A stretch of DNA of 64,000 nucleotides from contig OZ242287.1 in assembly GCA_965207495.1 (NCBI GenBank), positions 5,394,001 through 5,458,000 of the forward strand, given 5' to 3'. Below, in pieces: positions 25,610 to 33,995 of this stretch. A program made the position numbers and the translations under genes. The notes beneath the pieces are model-generated. The model was not told where the DNA came from, searched no databases, and was given only the letters and a program-made list of their open reading frames with translations. This DNA is from Bin5 sp965207495. GTDB lineage: Bacteria > Chloroflexota > Anaerolineae > Caldilineales > Caldilineaceae. Numbering within the stretch: position 1 is the stretch's first letter; every line of letters begins with the position of its first letter.

Positions 25610-25948
25610 ATGAGTGTAAATCGTCGAAAACTGAACAGAGCCTGGGAAACGCTGCGGTCGTTGCCGATCCCTGCCATCGGCTCCGATCGCCTGGTCGACC
25701 TGCATGATGACCTTTTGTATTACGACACGGTGATTGCGCAGGAGATGCGGGAGTATCTGCGGGGGCGTGTCATCAATCGCATCCGCGTGCAGATCGACTG
25801 GGAGTTGGAGGAGACGCTGCGGTCGTTCAAGCCGCAGTCATCAGCGGAAATGGAGTGCAGGCGGGAGCTGCTGCGCTACAAACGCCGCATTGATGACGTG
25901 GTGCGCCAACTGCTTCTCGGCCAGCCGGACGAACACCCTCTCGAATAA
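25610..25948 (+). CDS. Hypothetical protein, charged and helical
   Basis: I do not recognise this 112-residue protein. It is rich in Arg, Glu and Leu with no signal peptide or membrane segment. It looks almost wholly alpha-helical (for example LHDDLLYYDTVIAQEMREYL and ECRRELLRYKRRIDDVVRQLL), suggesting a small cytoplasmic, possibly coiled-coil protein. ATG was preferred over an upstream in-frame GTG; neither has a strong ribosome-binding site. It is convergent with lysA, 30 bases from that gene's stop. Coding is supported by length and biased composition only. Confidence 0.5.
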   Translation: MSVNRRKLNRAWETLRSLPIPAIGSDRLVDLHDDLLYYDTVIAQEMREYLRGRVINRIRVQIDWELEETLRSFKPQSSAEMECRRELLRYKRRIDDVVRQLLLGQPDEHPLE

Positions 25949-25978
25949 GAAAACGACGGCTTTTCCCTTTTCAGCCCT

Positions 25979-27304
25979 CTAAGCGATATCCCGTAGCAGG
26001 AGATCATCGACTGTTTCCCGGCGCTGCGCCAGTTGCGCGGCTCCGTCGCGCAGCATCACTACGGCCGGCCGTAGCGCTCCGTTGTAGTTGCTGGCCATCA
26101 TCAGCTGGTAGGCGCCGCTGACCGGAACAGCCAGCAGTTCCCCGGTTTTGATTTCGGGCAGAGGAAGGTCCTCGATCAGGAGATCGCCGCTCTCGCAGTA
26201 TGGACCGGCCAGCCAGGCGTTTTCTGAAATCGGCGGCCTGTTCAGCGGGTCGGTGACCGGCAGGGCAGAATAGCGCGCCTGGTAGAGGGCCGGGCGAATA
26301 TTGTCCGCCATCCCGCCATCGAGCAGAAGCCAACGCCGACCCCCTGCTTGCTTGACAGTTCCCACATGATAGATGGCAACGCCGGCGCGGGCGACAAGGC
26401 TGCGCCCCGGCTCCACCTGCAGACGGGGCAAGGGCGAAGAAAAGGACGACAGGTTCTCTGCCAGCGCGGCCGCGACTGTCGCGACGTATGCTTCGATCGA
26501 CTGATGGGGGAGATCCGCTTCGTGGTAGGCGATGCCCCAGCCGCCGCCGGGACTGAGCGCCTGGGGCCACCAGTCGAGTTCGTGCTGCAGCCGGCCGACC
26601 AGGGCGCACACCACATCCAGAGCGGGCAGGACCTCTTCGGCGGTGTGGAAATGCGATCCCTGATGGAAATGGAGCCCGGTCACGGGCAGTTCATTCCGCT
26701 GGCAGAAAGCGACGGCATCGACACATTCATCGGCGTCCATCCCGAATTTGCTGTCGTGCTGACCTGTCTGGCGGAACTGATGTGTGTCGACTGCGTAACC
26801 AGGCCGTACCCGCAACCAGAGGGCGGGCGCAGGGCCGCGGTCATGGGCCAGCTGAGCGATGCGTTCCAACTCCGGCAGGTTGTCGACGACCAGCGTGCCT
26901 GCCTGTGCGAGTCCGGCCTGAAGGTCCGTCCAGCTCTTGTTCACGCCGTGCATCAGAATCTGGGCGCGCGGGACACCGGCAGTATGGGCGATGTGCATCT
27001 CACCGATGCCGGTGCAGTCCAGGAGCAGGCCGTGCGCCGCCATTAGACGGGCCATGGCCAGATTGAGAGATGCTTTGCCGGCGTAGGTGATGCCGGCGGG
27101 TCCGGGATAGTGGCGACTGAGGGCGTCTTGATAAGCATAAACAGCGTTGCCTATGGTCTGCTGATCATAGACATAGAGTGGTGTTCCAAATTCGGCGGCC
27201 AGCCCGTTCAGGTCGCGGCCGCCAACGTGAAGAGAGGGTGCGCCATGCTTGTCGGGACTCAGCGCTACGGTGTCGGGGAAGAGTGAGAGACGGTCACGAT
27301 ACAT
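25979..27304 (-). CDS. lysA: Diaminopimelate decarboxylase
   Basis: PLP enzyme making L-lysine from meso-diaminopimelate, the last step of lysine synthesis. The PLP lysine is in TYAGKASLN (about residue 58), with family motifs HFHQGSHFHTAEE (about 210), LSPGGGWGIAYHE (about 245) and the substrate-site CESGD (about 360). I start at the ATG of MYRDRLSLFP; an upstream in-frame TTG would add 27 poorly conserved residues. The resulting 441-residue length is standard. The related carboxynorspermidine decarboxylase lacks this motif pattern, so lysA is favoured. Confidence 0.92.
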   Translation of the reverse strand: MYRDRLSLFPDTVALSPDKHGAPSLHVGGRDLNGLAAEFGTPLYVYDQQTIGNAVYAYQDALSRHYPGPAGITYAGKASLNLAMARLMAAHGLLLDCTGIGEMHIAHTAGVPRAQILMHGVNKSWTDLQAGLAQAGTLVVDNLPELERIAQLAHDRGPAPALWLRVRPGYAVDTHQFRQTGQHDSKFGMDADECVDAVAFCQRNELPVTGLHFHQGSHFHTAEEVLPALDVVCALVGRLQHELDWWPQALSPGGGWGIAYHEADLPHQSIEAYVATVAAALAENLSSFSSPLPRLQVEPGRSLVARAGVAIYHVGTVKQAGGRRWLLLDGGMADNIRPALYQARYSALPVTDPLNRPPISENAWLAGPYCESGDLLIEDLPLPEIKTGELLAVPVSGAYQLMMASNYNGALRPAVVMLRDGAAQLAQRRETVDDLLLRDIA

Positions 27305-27395
27305 GGCATGAGCCTTTTGGTCAGGTAAACTTCGGCGGCGAATGATATTGTTTCCGACAGCGGTTTGACAGCCCGAGGACAGCAATATGCAAGAT

Positions 27396-28313
27396 CTACA
27401 GGAGGACCAAGAGGATTCCGCCGATAGTGATCAGGCCCCCGACGATGCTGTTGAAAGAAGGGATCTCGCGCAGAAGGAGCGCACCCAGCAGCACGCCGCC
27501 CAGCACCTCCTGCGTGGCGATGAGATTGACATAGGTGGCGTTTACTCGCCGCAGGGCCGCGTTGTAAAGGGTATGGCCGACTGCCAGTGGGAAGACACCC
27601 AGGCCGACTATGCTGGCGACGGCGGGCCAGTCGAAGCTGCCGGGGCTATGGGACGCAACCGCGGCGGGAAGCAACCAGAGCGCAGCCAGCACGTAGACTG
27701 CGCCGGCATACACCAGCAGAGGAAAGCGTTCTCGCTGGCTGCGGCCGGCTATGCTGTAGACAGCGTATGTGATGGCGCTGCCCAGAGCCAGCAGATCACC
27801 GATCAACATGCGGGGGCTGAAGTTGTAGGACGCGCTGCCGCTTTGCCGAACGAGCGCCAGTACCGGCTCGAACCCGGAGAGGACGGCCACGCCCAGGACA
27901 GCGACGAGGATGCCCAGCCATTTGCGCTTCGACAGCGGTTCCCGGAGCCAGAAACGGGACAGCAGCGCGACCCAGATGGGGGCCGTATACATAATCGCGA
28001 GACTATTGGTTATCGTCGTAAACTCGAGTGAGTACGCGTAGAAGAAGAAGTGGAGAGCGGCGACCAGCCCGACGAGGACAAGACGGGGCCAACCGGACGC
28101 GAGGAGGCCGCGCCCATTGGGAGCGGGCCATGCCCCCCGACCGCGAATCAAGACCGCGCATGACACGACGATGCCGGCGACCAGAAGACGACCGGCTGCG
28201 ATCTCGAAAGAAGAAACCGAGCGGGCGGCCCACCTCACCAGCACGGGGCTGGTGCTGAAGAAGATAACGGCAATCGCTACCAGGGCCAGCCCGCGGCGTT
28301 CTTCGACTGTCAC
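27396..28313 (-). CDS. EamA-family (DMT superfamily) transporter
   Basis: Predicted 10-helix inner-membrane exporter or permease of unknown substrate. Two EamA repeats are visible: residues about 10-145 (opening with IAVIFFSTSPVLVRWAA) and about 165-300 (with GDLLALGSAITYAVYSIAGR), each with the family's glycine- and proline-bearing helices; the end ATQEVLGGVLLGALLLREIPS is typical. Start is GTG. It lies 91 bases upstream of the lysA ATG on the same strand, so an amino-acid export role is conceivable but unproven. Confidence 0.88.
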   Translation of the reverse strand: MTVEERRGLALVAIAVIFFSTSPVLVRWAARSVSSFEIAAGRLLVAGIVVSCAVLIRGRGAWPAPNGRGLLASGWPRLVLVGLVAALHFFFYAYSLEFTTITNSLAIMYTAPIWVALLSRFWLREPLSKRKWLGILVAVLGVAVLSGFEPVLALVRQSGSASYNFSPRMLIGDLLALGSAITYAVYSIAGRSQRERFPLLVYAGAVYVLAALWLLPAAVASHSPGSFDWPAVASIVGLGVFPLAVGHTLYNAALRRVNATYVNLIATQEVLGGVLLGALLLREIPSFNSIVGGLITIGGILLVLL

Positions 28314-28380
28314 GAAATTGGTCCGGACTGTACGCGGGCGTTAAACCCGCGCTTCCAGGGGTGGAGATCTCTTGGCCGTT

Positions 28381-28512
28381 CTAAGGAGCGGCGGGCGTAA
28401 TCGCCACGTAGACCAGGCTCAACACCATGCTGAGCGCAATCAACAGGCTGAGAAAGTAGAAGATCTTTTGGCTGCGGCTCAAGCGGCGGCGTCTGCCCTG
28501 TCTACGGCTCAT
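28381..28512 (-). CDS. 43-residue single-span membrane protein
   Basis: Small gene found by reading the minus strand: MSRRQGRRRRLSRSQK is a strongly basic head, followed by one hydrophobic helix (FYFLSLLIALSMVLSLVYVA) and a short Pro/Ala tail. AAAGGGA lies 6-7 bases before ATG. The positive-inside rule predicts a cytoplasmic N-terminus. It lies 67 bases upstream of the EamA gene on the same strand. Function unknown; the basic head could bind RNA, DNA or acidic lipids. Confidence 0.6.
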   Translation of the reverse strand: MSRRQGRRRRLSRSQKIFYFLSLLIALSMVLSLVYVAITPAAP

Positions 28513-28658
28513 GCGCTGTCCCTTTCCGAAAGAAATTCAAGTAATGGGAGTGATGAACACTTTCATCGAGATTTAGAATGAGTCCCATAAACCAGATGAA
28601 TCATAGTCGAAATTGTCCTGTGAATCAAGGTGCACGGGTATCTGAATCGTTACGGCGC

Positions 28659-31040
28659 TCACTCGATGCGAAGAGGGCCGAGCAGAAGCCGGTCTTCTTG
28701 CGCCGGGTTGATCCTGTCGAGGACGCGCAGCCGCCGAAAATCGGGCCGCGTGTAAAGCCCGATCTCGACCTGATACAGTCCGGGGGGCGCGTCGGGCGGG
28801 ACGGTGAATGTGTGCACGGTCGCGACAGTCTCACCGGCGGCCCAGGCTTCCGTTGAAGGAGACGGTTGCAGGTCGACGCCGCCGAACATCTCGAAGTTGT
28901 CGGTCAGCAGGTGCGCGAAGACGGTATACGATTCAGCCACCGGCCCGGATGTCGTCCAGTACAGGGTAACGGTCATCTCCTCGCCGGGAACCGGGGTACG
29001 GCTGCTGAAGCTGTAGCCGGCCAGGGTAACATTGTCGGCAAACTGCACGTGAACTGGGACGGGGATGCTGTGGCCGCCGTCTTGGGAGACGTCGGCCTTC
29101 CCGCCAGGTTGGCAGTCCGAAACGGCGAACCCGGCAGGGCAGATGGTCACTTCGCCGAACGTATAGCTTGTGCCGCCGTCGACTCGAGGCAGACGTTCGC
29201 CGCTGTGGTGGTCGTAGAAGCCAATCTGCCAGCTGGCCCGATTCGGCGCATGGGCCGTCTCCGGAATCGCAACGGTATAGCTGTCGTGCAGAATGCGGCC
29301 TGGCGTCCAGCCGCTGGTCGGGCGCAGCCCGCCGCCGGGCATCGAATCCAATTGGGCGACGGTCAGACCGGTGCCGTCCACGAGATGGATGAACAGGGAC
29401 CAGTCATCGGCCAGCGGGGCGTTGGTCATGAACGCCAAGTCGACCTGGACCTCCTCGCCGGGGAACGCGGTTGGCACTTGAGGGTCTTGTTCACCGGCCT
29501 GCTCTTGCAGACCGTCATACGATGCGGTCGCATGTTGCAACTGAATCTCGGCGTTTCCGGCGAGAAAGAGGGAGAGAGGAGTCAAAGAGGCCGCAGTGTT
29601 CAGAACGCTGTCAGGAACTGACATCGGTGGGGGCGAGTAGGCAGGACGGAGCAGAAGAAAGGGTGTGGCCAGCGTGAGAAGTCCGAGGGCAGAGGTGACA
29701 CTCCAGCCGGCTCTATAGCCGAATCTGCGGCCGAATCTGCTTCCCCATCCCGTCCAGCCGAGCGCCCACAGCAGGGCCAAAGCGGGCAGCGCGGCGAAGA
29801 AGTAACGACCCTGGGCGGCAGGCGCCACCCGCATGAAACGCAGCCAGGAGATGGTGAGAACGAGCAGCCACAGAAAGATAAATGCATGAGGGACGTAGCG
29901 GTCTATACGGCGGGTAAAGCCGGCGCGCGTCCACCGGACAAGATGAAACAGTAACCCAAGCGCAACAACAGCCGCGACGACACGCAACGCCAGATAGACC
30001 CAGGCCGGATAAGGCAGGTTGAGCCAGCCGAACAGCCCCCAGAAGGAACGTTCCAGGCCCCCCAACTCACTCAGGATCTGCAACGGGCCGGCGGGAATGA
30101 CCCGCAACAGGATATTCGCTTCCCACATTTCCCAGGCCAGGGGGTCGCCATAGAGCCGCCAGTTGCGAAAGTACCACCAGCCTGCCAGCAGGACCGCGGG
30201 AATGGCCGTCCACATGGCGGCATCGAAGATGGGGCGAACGGTGCGGTTGCGCCAGGCCAACCACATTATTGCAGCCGCGCAGACGCCGGCCAGACCCAGC
30301 CCGCTCAGTTTGGAGAGCAGCGCCAGCCCAAGCGCGGCGCCGAGTTTCAGTAGGCTGCTTCTTTGCGGCCGACCTCCTGCCACCAGTATTTCCGTCAGTT
30401 GCCAGAGGACAAGCGCGGCGGCCGCGGTGACGGCGTTGTCGTTGCTGACGGATGCGCTGATGAAGGCAAATTGGGGTAGTACGGCGGCGAAGGCCGCGCC
30501 GAGCAGGGCATCCTGCGGGGAGAGAAACAGGCGAAGCGTACGGTAGACCGCATAGACGGTCACCGCGCCGAGGAAGACTGAGAAGAGACGGGCGACGTGC
30601 AGGGCCAGGACCGACTGGCGCCAGGGAAAGCGTTCCGCCTGCCGGTGATGGATCAGATAGTTACGGTTGATGGCCGTATCGGGTTGACCGATGGCGCGAT
30701 GAGGATTGGCGCGCGTGAAGAGCTCAGGGAAGTCGGACTGATCGATCAGCGCGGTGAGTAGGGCCGCGCCGGCGTAGTAGGCGGGCGCCTGTGTCCCTTG
30801 CTGCCGCCAGAGCGCGCGCGTATTCGGTTCCGCAACGGGCAGCGCCCGCTGCGTCACCAGATGTTGAACAAAGGCGAAATGCCAGATTTCGTCAGGCGCT
30901 TCAAAGGGAGGGATGACAAAACTGAACAGGCTGGCAAGAAGGAGGTAAAGCGCCAACAGATGGCGAATCGTGGGACGAACAACAGGGAGTGCAAAAGTGA
31001 TTCGGCGCGGCGCCTTCCCCGTTTCACGGGACTGGGACAT
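28659..31040 (-). CDS. Membrane glycosyltransferase (GT-C, ArnT/PMT-like) with extracytoplasmic C-domain
   Basis: Polytopic membrane protein of 793 residues. Residues 1-460 contain about 11 hydrophobic segments, and the first external loop begins with FEAPDEIWHFAFVQHL, the acidic pair typical of polyprenol-phosphate-sugar-dependent GT-C enzymes. The last 330 residues form two beta-rich domains outside the membrane (LAGYSFSSRTPVPGEEMTVTL, LYQVEIGLY), a pattern common in Chloroflexota relatives. Its ATG directly abuts the stop of the GT2 gene upstream, which could provide the lipid-linked sugar donor. Substrate unknown. Confidence 0.8.
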   Translation of the reverse strand: MSQSRETGKAPRRITFALPVVRPTIRHLLALYLLLASLFSFVIPPFEAPDEIWHFAFVQHLVTQRALPVAEPNTRALWRQQGTQAPAYYAGAALLTALIDQSDFPELFTRANPHRAIGQPDTAINRNYLIHHRQAERFPWRQSVLALHVARLFSVFLGAVTVYAVYRTLRLFLSPQDALLGAAFAAVLPQFAFISASVSNDNAVTAAAALVLWQLTEILVAGGRPQRSSLLKLGAALGLALLSKLSGLGLAGVCAAAIMWLAWRNRTVRPIFDAAMWTAIPAVLLAGWWYFRNWRLYGDPLAWEMWEANILLRVIPAGPLQILSELGGLERSFWGLFGWLNLPYPAWVYLALRVVAAVVALGLLFHLVRWTRAGFTRRIDRYVPHAFIFLWLLVLTISWLRFMRVAPAAQGRYFFAALPALALLWALGWTGWGSRFGRRFGYRAGWSVTSALGLLTLATPFLLLRPAYSPPPMSVPDSVLNTAASLTPLSLFLAGNAEIQLQHATASYDGLQEQAGEQDPQVPTAFPGEEVQVDLAFMTNAPLADDWSLFIHLVDGTGLTVAQLDSMPGGGLRPTSGWTPGRILHDSYTVAIPETAHAPNRASWQIGFYDHHSGERLPRVDGGTSYTFGEVTICPAGFAVSDCQPGGKADVSQDGGHSIPVPVHVQFADNVTLAGYSFSSRTPVPGEEMTVTLYWTTSGPVAESYTVFAHLLTDNFEMFGGVDLQPSPSTEAWAAGETVATVHTFTVPPDAPPGLYQVEIGLYTRPDFRRLRVLDRINPAQEDRLLLGPLRIE

Positions 31041-31949
31041 TTACCTGGAACTGGCTTTCGGTATCTGTTCTCCTGACCCGGACAACTTGTGAGCACCTGG
31101 GGAATTCGTTTCCTCCGCGGTGTTGCCGTTCTGCTCTTGTCTCTCCACCTCTAGTCTCTCTACATTGACGCTCCTTGTAACCCGTTTTGGCGGTCGCCAG
31201 AAGAAGAGATAGTAGAGCCAGCTCTTGACAAATTGGAACCAGACATCCAACACCCGAAAGTTGGACTCGCCATTGGAGCGCACATATTCGTGGGTCGCGA
31301 CTTCGCAGATACGATATCCGCTACGCACCGACTTGATGACCATTTCCTGCTCGATCGTGGGGATCTCCGATTCCAGCGCCAGGCTGCGCGCCACCTCAGC
31401 CCGAATCGCGCGGAACCCATTCTGCGAGTCGGTCAGGCTCAGACCTTGGGTGTAGTTGATGCTGAGCGTGATCACCTGGCTGCCAAAGAGACGGACGAAC
31501 TGATTGATGGTGGCGTGCAACTCGTCGCTGCCTCCCAACATGCGGGAGCCGGAAACGTGGTCGGCGCGGCCGTCGATGATCGGCTGGACGAGCGCCGGAA
31601 TATCGCGCGGGTCGTGCGAGCCGTCTGCGTCGATAAAGACGAGGATATCGCCAACAGCGTGGGCGATGCCGACGCGGATGGCATCGCCTTTGCCTTTACC
31701 GTTATCCAGCAGCACTGTCGCGCCCAGTTCGGCGGCGATGGCCCGCGTATCGTCGCTGCTGTGTCCGTCGACGACCAGCAGTTCGTCGGCATAGGGCGCG
31801 GCCCATTCGAGCACCGGCCGGATGTTGCGGCCCTCGTTTCGGCAGGGTACGATCACCGAAATTCGGACCTCGCGCCCATCCGACGCCTGGCGGTTTATGG
31901 CAGTGGGCCGGGCGGGCTGGGTATACCAGTTGGGCAGGATATCGGTCAC
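31041..31949 (-). CDS. GT2-family glycosyltransferase, polyprenyl-phosphate mannosyltransferase-like
   Basis: Predicted cytosolic-face enzyme transferring a sugar from NDP-sugar to polyprenyl phosphate. The GT-A core shows ISVIVPCRNEGRNIRPVLE (about residues 31-49), VVDGHSSDDT, and the metal-binding FIDADGSHDPRDIP (about 105-118), followed by DSQNGFRAIRAEVA and EQEMVIKS as in DPM1-like proteins. One hydrophobic patch near residue 245 (WFQFVKSWLYYLFFW) may tether it to the membrane. Start is GTG. It directly precedes the GT-C gene, giving a plausible donor-synthase/transferase pair. Confidence 0.88.
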   Translation of the reverse strand: MTDILPNWYTQPARPTAINRQASDGREVRISVIVPCRNEGRNIRPVLEWAAPYADELLVVDGHSSDDTRAIAAELGATVLLDNGKGKGDAIRVGIAHAVGDILVFIDADGSHDPRDIPALVQPIIDGRADHVSGSRMLGGSDELHATINQFVRLFGSQVITLSINYTQGLSLTDSQNGFRAIRAEVARSLALESEIPTIEQEMVIKSVRSGYRICEVATHEYVRSNGESNFRVLDVWFQFVKSWLYYLFFWRPPKRVTRSVNVERLEVERQEQNGNTAEETNSPGAHKLSGSGEQIPKASSR

Positions 31950-32175
31950 AGATCGTCTCAGGAAAGCGTAAAGATGGAATGGCCGCCGTTAGGCAGGCCG
32001 CTGGGCCCTACTTTATCAGCATTCAATAACGATGCCAAGCCCCAGCGCCGGCATTCCGCAGGAATTGACCGGCAACAGACGATGCATTAGAGTGCAAATT
32101 CGCCTGTCTCTGATCGCAGATGCCCCTGCGGTGGACGACAGGTACAGGCGGTCCAATTGACCGGAGCGGACGACC

Positions 32176-33198
32176 ATGACCATGAGTGATCCTATCAGAG
32201 CAGCGGCAGCGGCGGCGCAGGTCGTCGGCATCGACCTGCAAGAGGGCATACAGATCATCGGCGCGGCGCGGCTGGCCGGTCGCCATCATCCGCCTTTCGA
32301 TCTGGGACAGCCGGCGCTGGTGCTCGAGATGACCGATGTGCCGACTGCGCAGGCGGTCGGTGCTGTGCTGGGCAATGCTTACCCAAGCGACCACCCGCTG
32401 CAACTAATCTGCCTTGAGGGGAATGGGACTCCCTCTGCGCGCGTTTTACCGCTGGCAGATCTTGTTACGTCAGCCAGCGTTGGCGAGGGCGCCTGCCTGC
32501 ATGTGCCCGCAATGCCCCATAGCAGCTATGCCGATCTGCAGGAGATAATGGCACACCTGCGCGCGCCGTACGGCTGCCCCTGGGACCGGGAGCAGACTAT
32601 GGCGAGCACGCGGTCCTATCTGCTGGACGAGGTAGCGGAGACGCTGGAGGCGATGGATTCCGAAGATGAGGCGCATATCGCCGAGGAGTTGGGCGATGTA
32701 CTCGGAATCATCGCGATGATCGCGCAGATCGCGAATGAAGAGGGCCGGTTCCAGATGGCAGACGCGGTGCGGTTGAGCGTCGAGAAGCTCATCCGCCGGC
32801 ATCCTCACGTCTTCGGCGAAGACGACATCGACGATATGGAGCATCTGTTTACGCGCTGGGAAGAGATCAAGGCGGAGGAACGGGCCGCCCAGGACAGACC
32901 GGCGCGGAGCCCGCTGGAAGCCGTGCCGGCCGCATTGCCGGCGCTGCGCAAGGCGCGTGAGATGCAGTCCAAGGCCAACAAGGCCGGTCTTCTCGACCGC
33001 GTAGCGCTGGCGCAGAGTAGCCCTGAGTTGGAGAGCCTGCTGCCGGAGGGCAGCGACGAACAGACACTGGGTCTTCTGTTGTGGCGGCTGGTCGCTCTGG
33101 CGAACGTGCGCGGGCTGGACGGGGAGGACGCGCTGCGCGCCTTCATAGGGCGCTGGCGTGCAGAGCAAACACCCAAGAATGAGGGCAGAGGAAAGTGA
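32176..33198 (+). CDS. mazG: Nucleoside triphosphate pyrophosphohydrolase MazG with remnant methylase-like N-domain
   Basis: House-cleaning NTP pyrophosphatase. The MazG domain (about residues 118-230) has LRAPYGCPWDREQTMASTRSYLLDEVAETLEA and the metal-binding EELGDVLG, then RHPHVFGE. The first ~105 residues resemble the second half of the tetrapyrrole-methylase domain in YabN-type fusions (IQIIGAARLAGRHHPPF...VLEMTDVP...YPSDHPLQLICLEG) but lack its S-adenosylmethionine-binding first half. A second MazG-like helical segment follows residue 250. GGAG lies 9 bases before the ATG, and no missing N-terminal coding sequence is visible upstream. Confidence 0.9.
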   Translation: MTMSDPIRAAAAAAQVVGIDLQEGIQIIGAARLAGRHHPPFDLGQPALVLEMTDVPTAQAVGAVLGNAYPSDHPLQLICLEGNGTPSARVLPLADLVTSASVGEGACLHVPAMPHSSYADLQEIMAHLRAPYGCPWDREQTMASTRSYLLDEVAETLEAMDSEDEAHIAEELGDVLGIIAMIAQIANEEGRFQMADAVRLSVEKLIRRHPHVFGEDDIDDMEHLFTRWEEIKAEERAAQDRPARSPLEAVPAALPALRKAREMQSKANKAGLLDRVALAQSSPELESLLPEGSDEQTLGLLLWRLVALANVRGLDGEDALRAFIGRWRAEQTPKNEGRGK

Positions 33199-33367
33199 GC
33201 CTGCCAGCATAGCAGTTCACCCGGTACTCACTTCTGATTCGGCGCGTGCATCCCAAAATGGGGGCGAACTTTCTTGTACCCTTGGTATCGACTAGCCCGT
33301 GCCCAGTCCTCTCATCCGTCCCAGAAAAATCGCCCATTCACTGACCACTAGCCACTGACCACTGCAG
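33199..33367. other. Intergenic stretch with a partial repeat motif
   Basis: Gene-free. GTGCATCCC and following bases at 33246-33269 resemble the first ~24 bases of the dispersed repeat family, in the opposite orientation to the full copy nearby. A short tandem duplication (CACTGACCAC twice) lies around 33340-33362. Confidence 0.45.
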
Positions 33368-33689
33368 TTGGGCGTCCGGGCCTTCGGCCCTCCCTTGTGC
33401 AGGGGCTGCGCCCCCGCAACGCCCCGCCCTTGCTGGCCACCGTGCTGGCTCCTCGCCATCATCGTGCAAAGCCAACAGTGTTCCCCCCAACCGGTCCCCC
33501 AAACGCTCGCATAGTGGCAGGCCTTGTGGCAGGCCTTGTGCCTGCCTTCGACCTCCTTTATCAACCGACCCCCCGGCAATGCCAGGGCCTGGCGACTGCT
33601 CCGCGTCTCCCCAAGAGCCGGTAAACAATTCCAGCCTCCGTCAGCACAATCTTCCGCCAGACTGTTTCCATCCCAAATCTGGGATGCAC
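33368..33689 (-). repeat. Dispersed intergenic repeat, copy 2 (inverted)
   Basis: Reverse-complement relative of the element at 24958-25214. The two ends match over 29 and 79 bases in the same order, and the interior aligns with an extra ~65 bases in this copy that include a repeated GGCAGGCACAAGGCCTGCC-like palindrome. The outer 29-base end contains the dyad CATCCCAAATCTGGGATG. It has no protein-coding capacity. Confidence 0.7.
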
Positions 33690-33706
33690 ACGATTCGGCC
33701 CATTCT

Positions 33707-33736
33707 TTGAAGATTGGTGGCCGAACATGCTATACT
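33707..33736 (+). promoter_or_regulatory. tRNA-Arg promoter
   Basis: TTGAAG, an 18-base spacer, then TATACT. The predicted start point is about 10 bases before the mature tRNA 5' end, a short leader typical of single tRNA genes. Confidence 0.65.
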
Positions 33737-33751
33737 TTGGCGTGCTTGCTT

Positions 33752-33825
33752 GCCCCGGTAGCTCAGTGGATCAGAGCATCTGACTTCGGATCAGAGGGTC
33801 GTGGGTTCGAATCCTACCCGGGGTG
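33752..33825 (+). tRNA. tRNA-Arg (anticodon TCG)
   Basis: Complete 74-base cloverleaf. The acceptor stem GCCCCGG pairs with CCGGGGT (first pair a G-T wobble) with discriminator G. The D arm is GCTC/GAGC, the anticodon stem TCTGA/TCAGA has loop CTTCGGA giving anticodon TCG (reads CGA), and the T arm GTGGG-TTCGAAT-CCTAC is normal. The 3' CCA is not encoded. It is an isolated gene, and it sits just beyond a repeat-rich spacer. Confidence 0.95.
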
Positions 33826-33995
33826 CTCACGTTTGCGGCCTTTCTGAGGCTGAGTGGATTCACCGCTGTTCAGATGCCGCCCCGCGCGCGCCCAAGTTGG
33901 CGTTGCGATGAAGGGGCGGCTTTTCATTGGTCTCTTCGCTACTACAGTGCCGTCAGCACCTGCTGCAGCTATAACCAATAGAGACGGCCGGCCGG

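Noticed and set aside
33520..33560. CRISPR-like repeats in the spacer before the tRNA
   Set aside because: Only two short overlapping palindromic units without regular spacers or cas genes.
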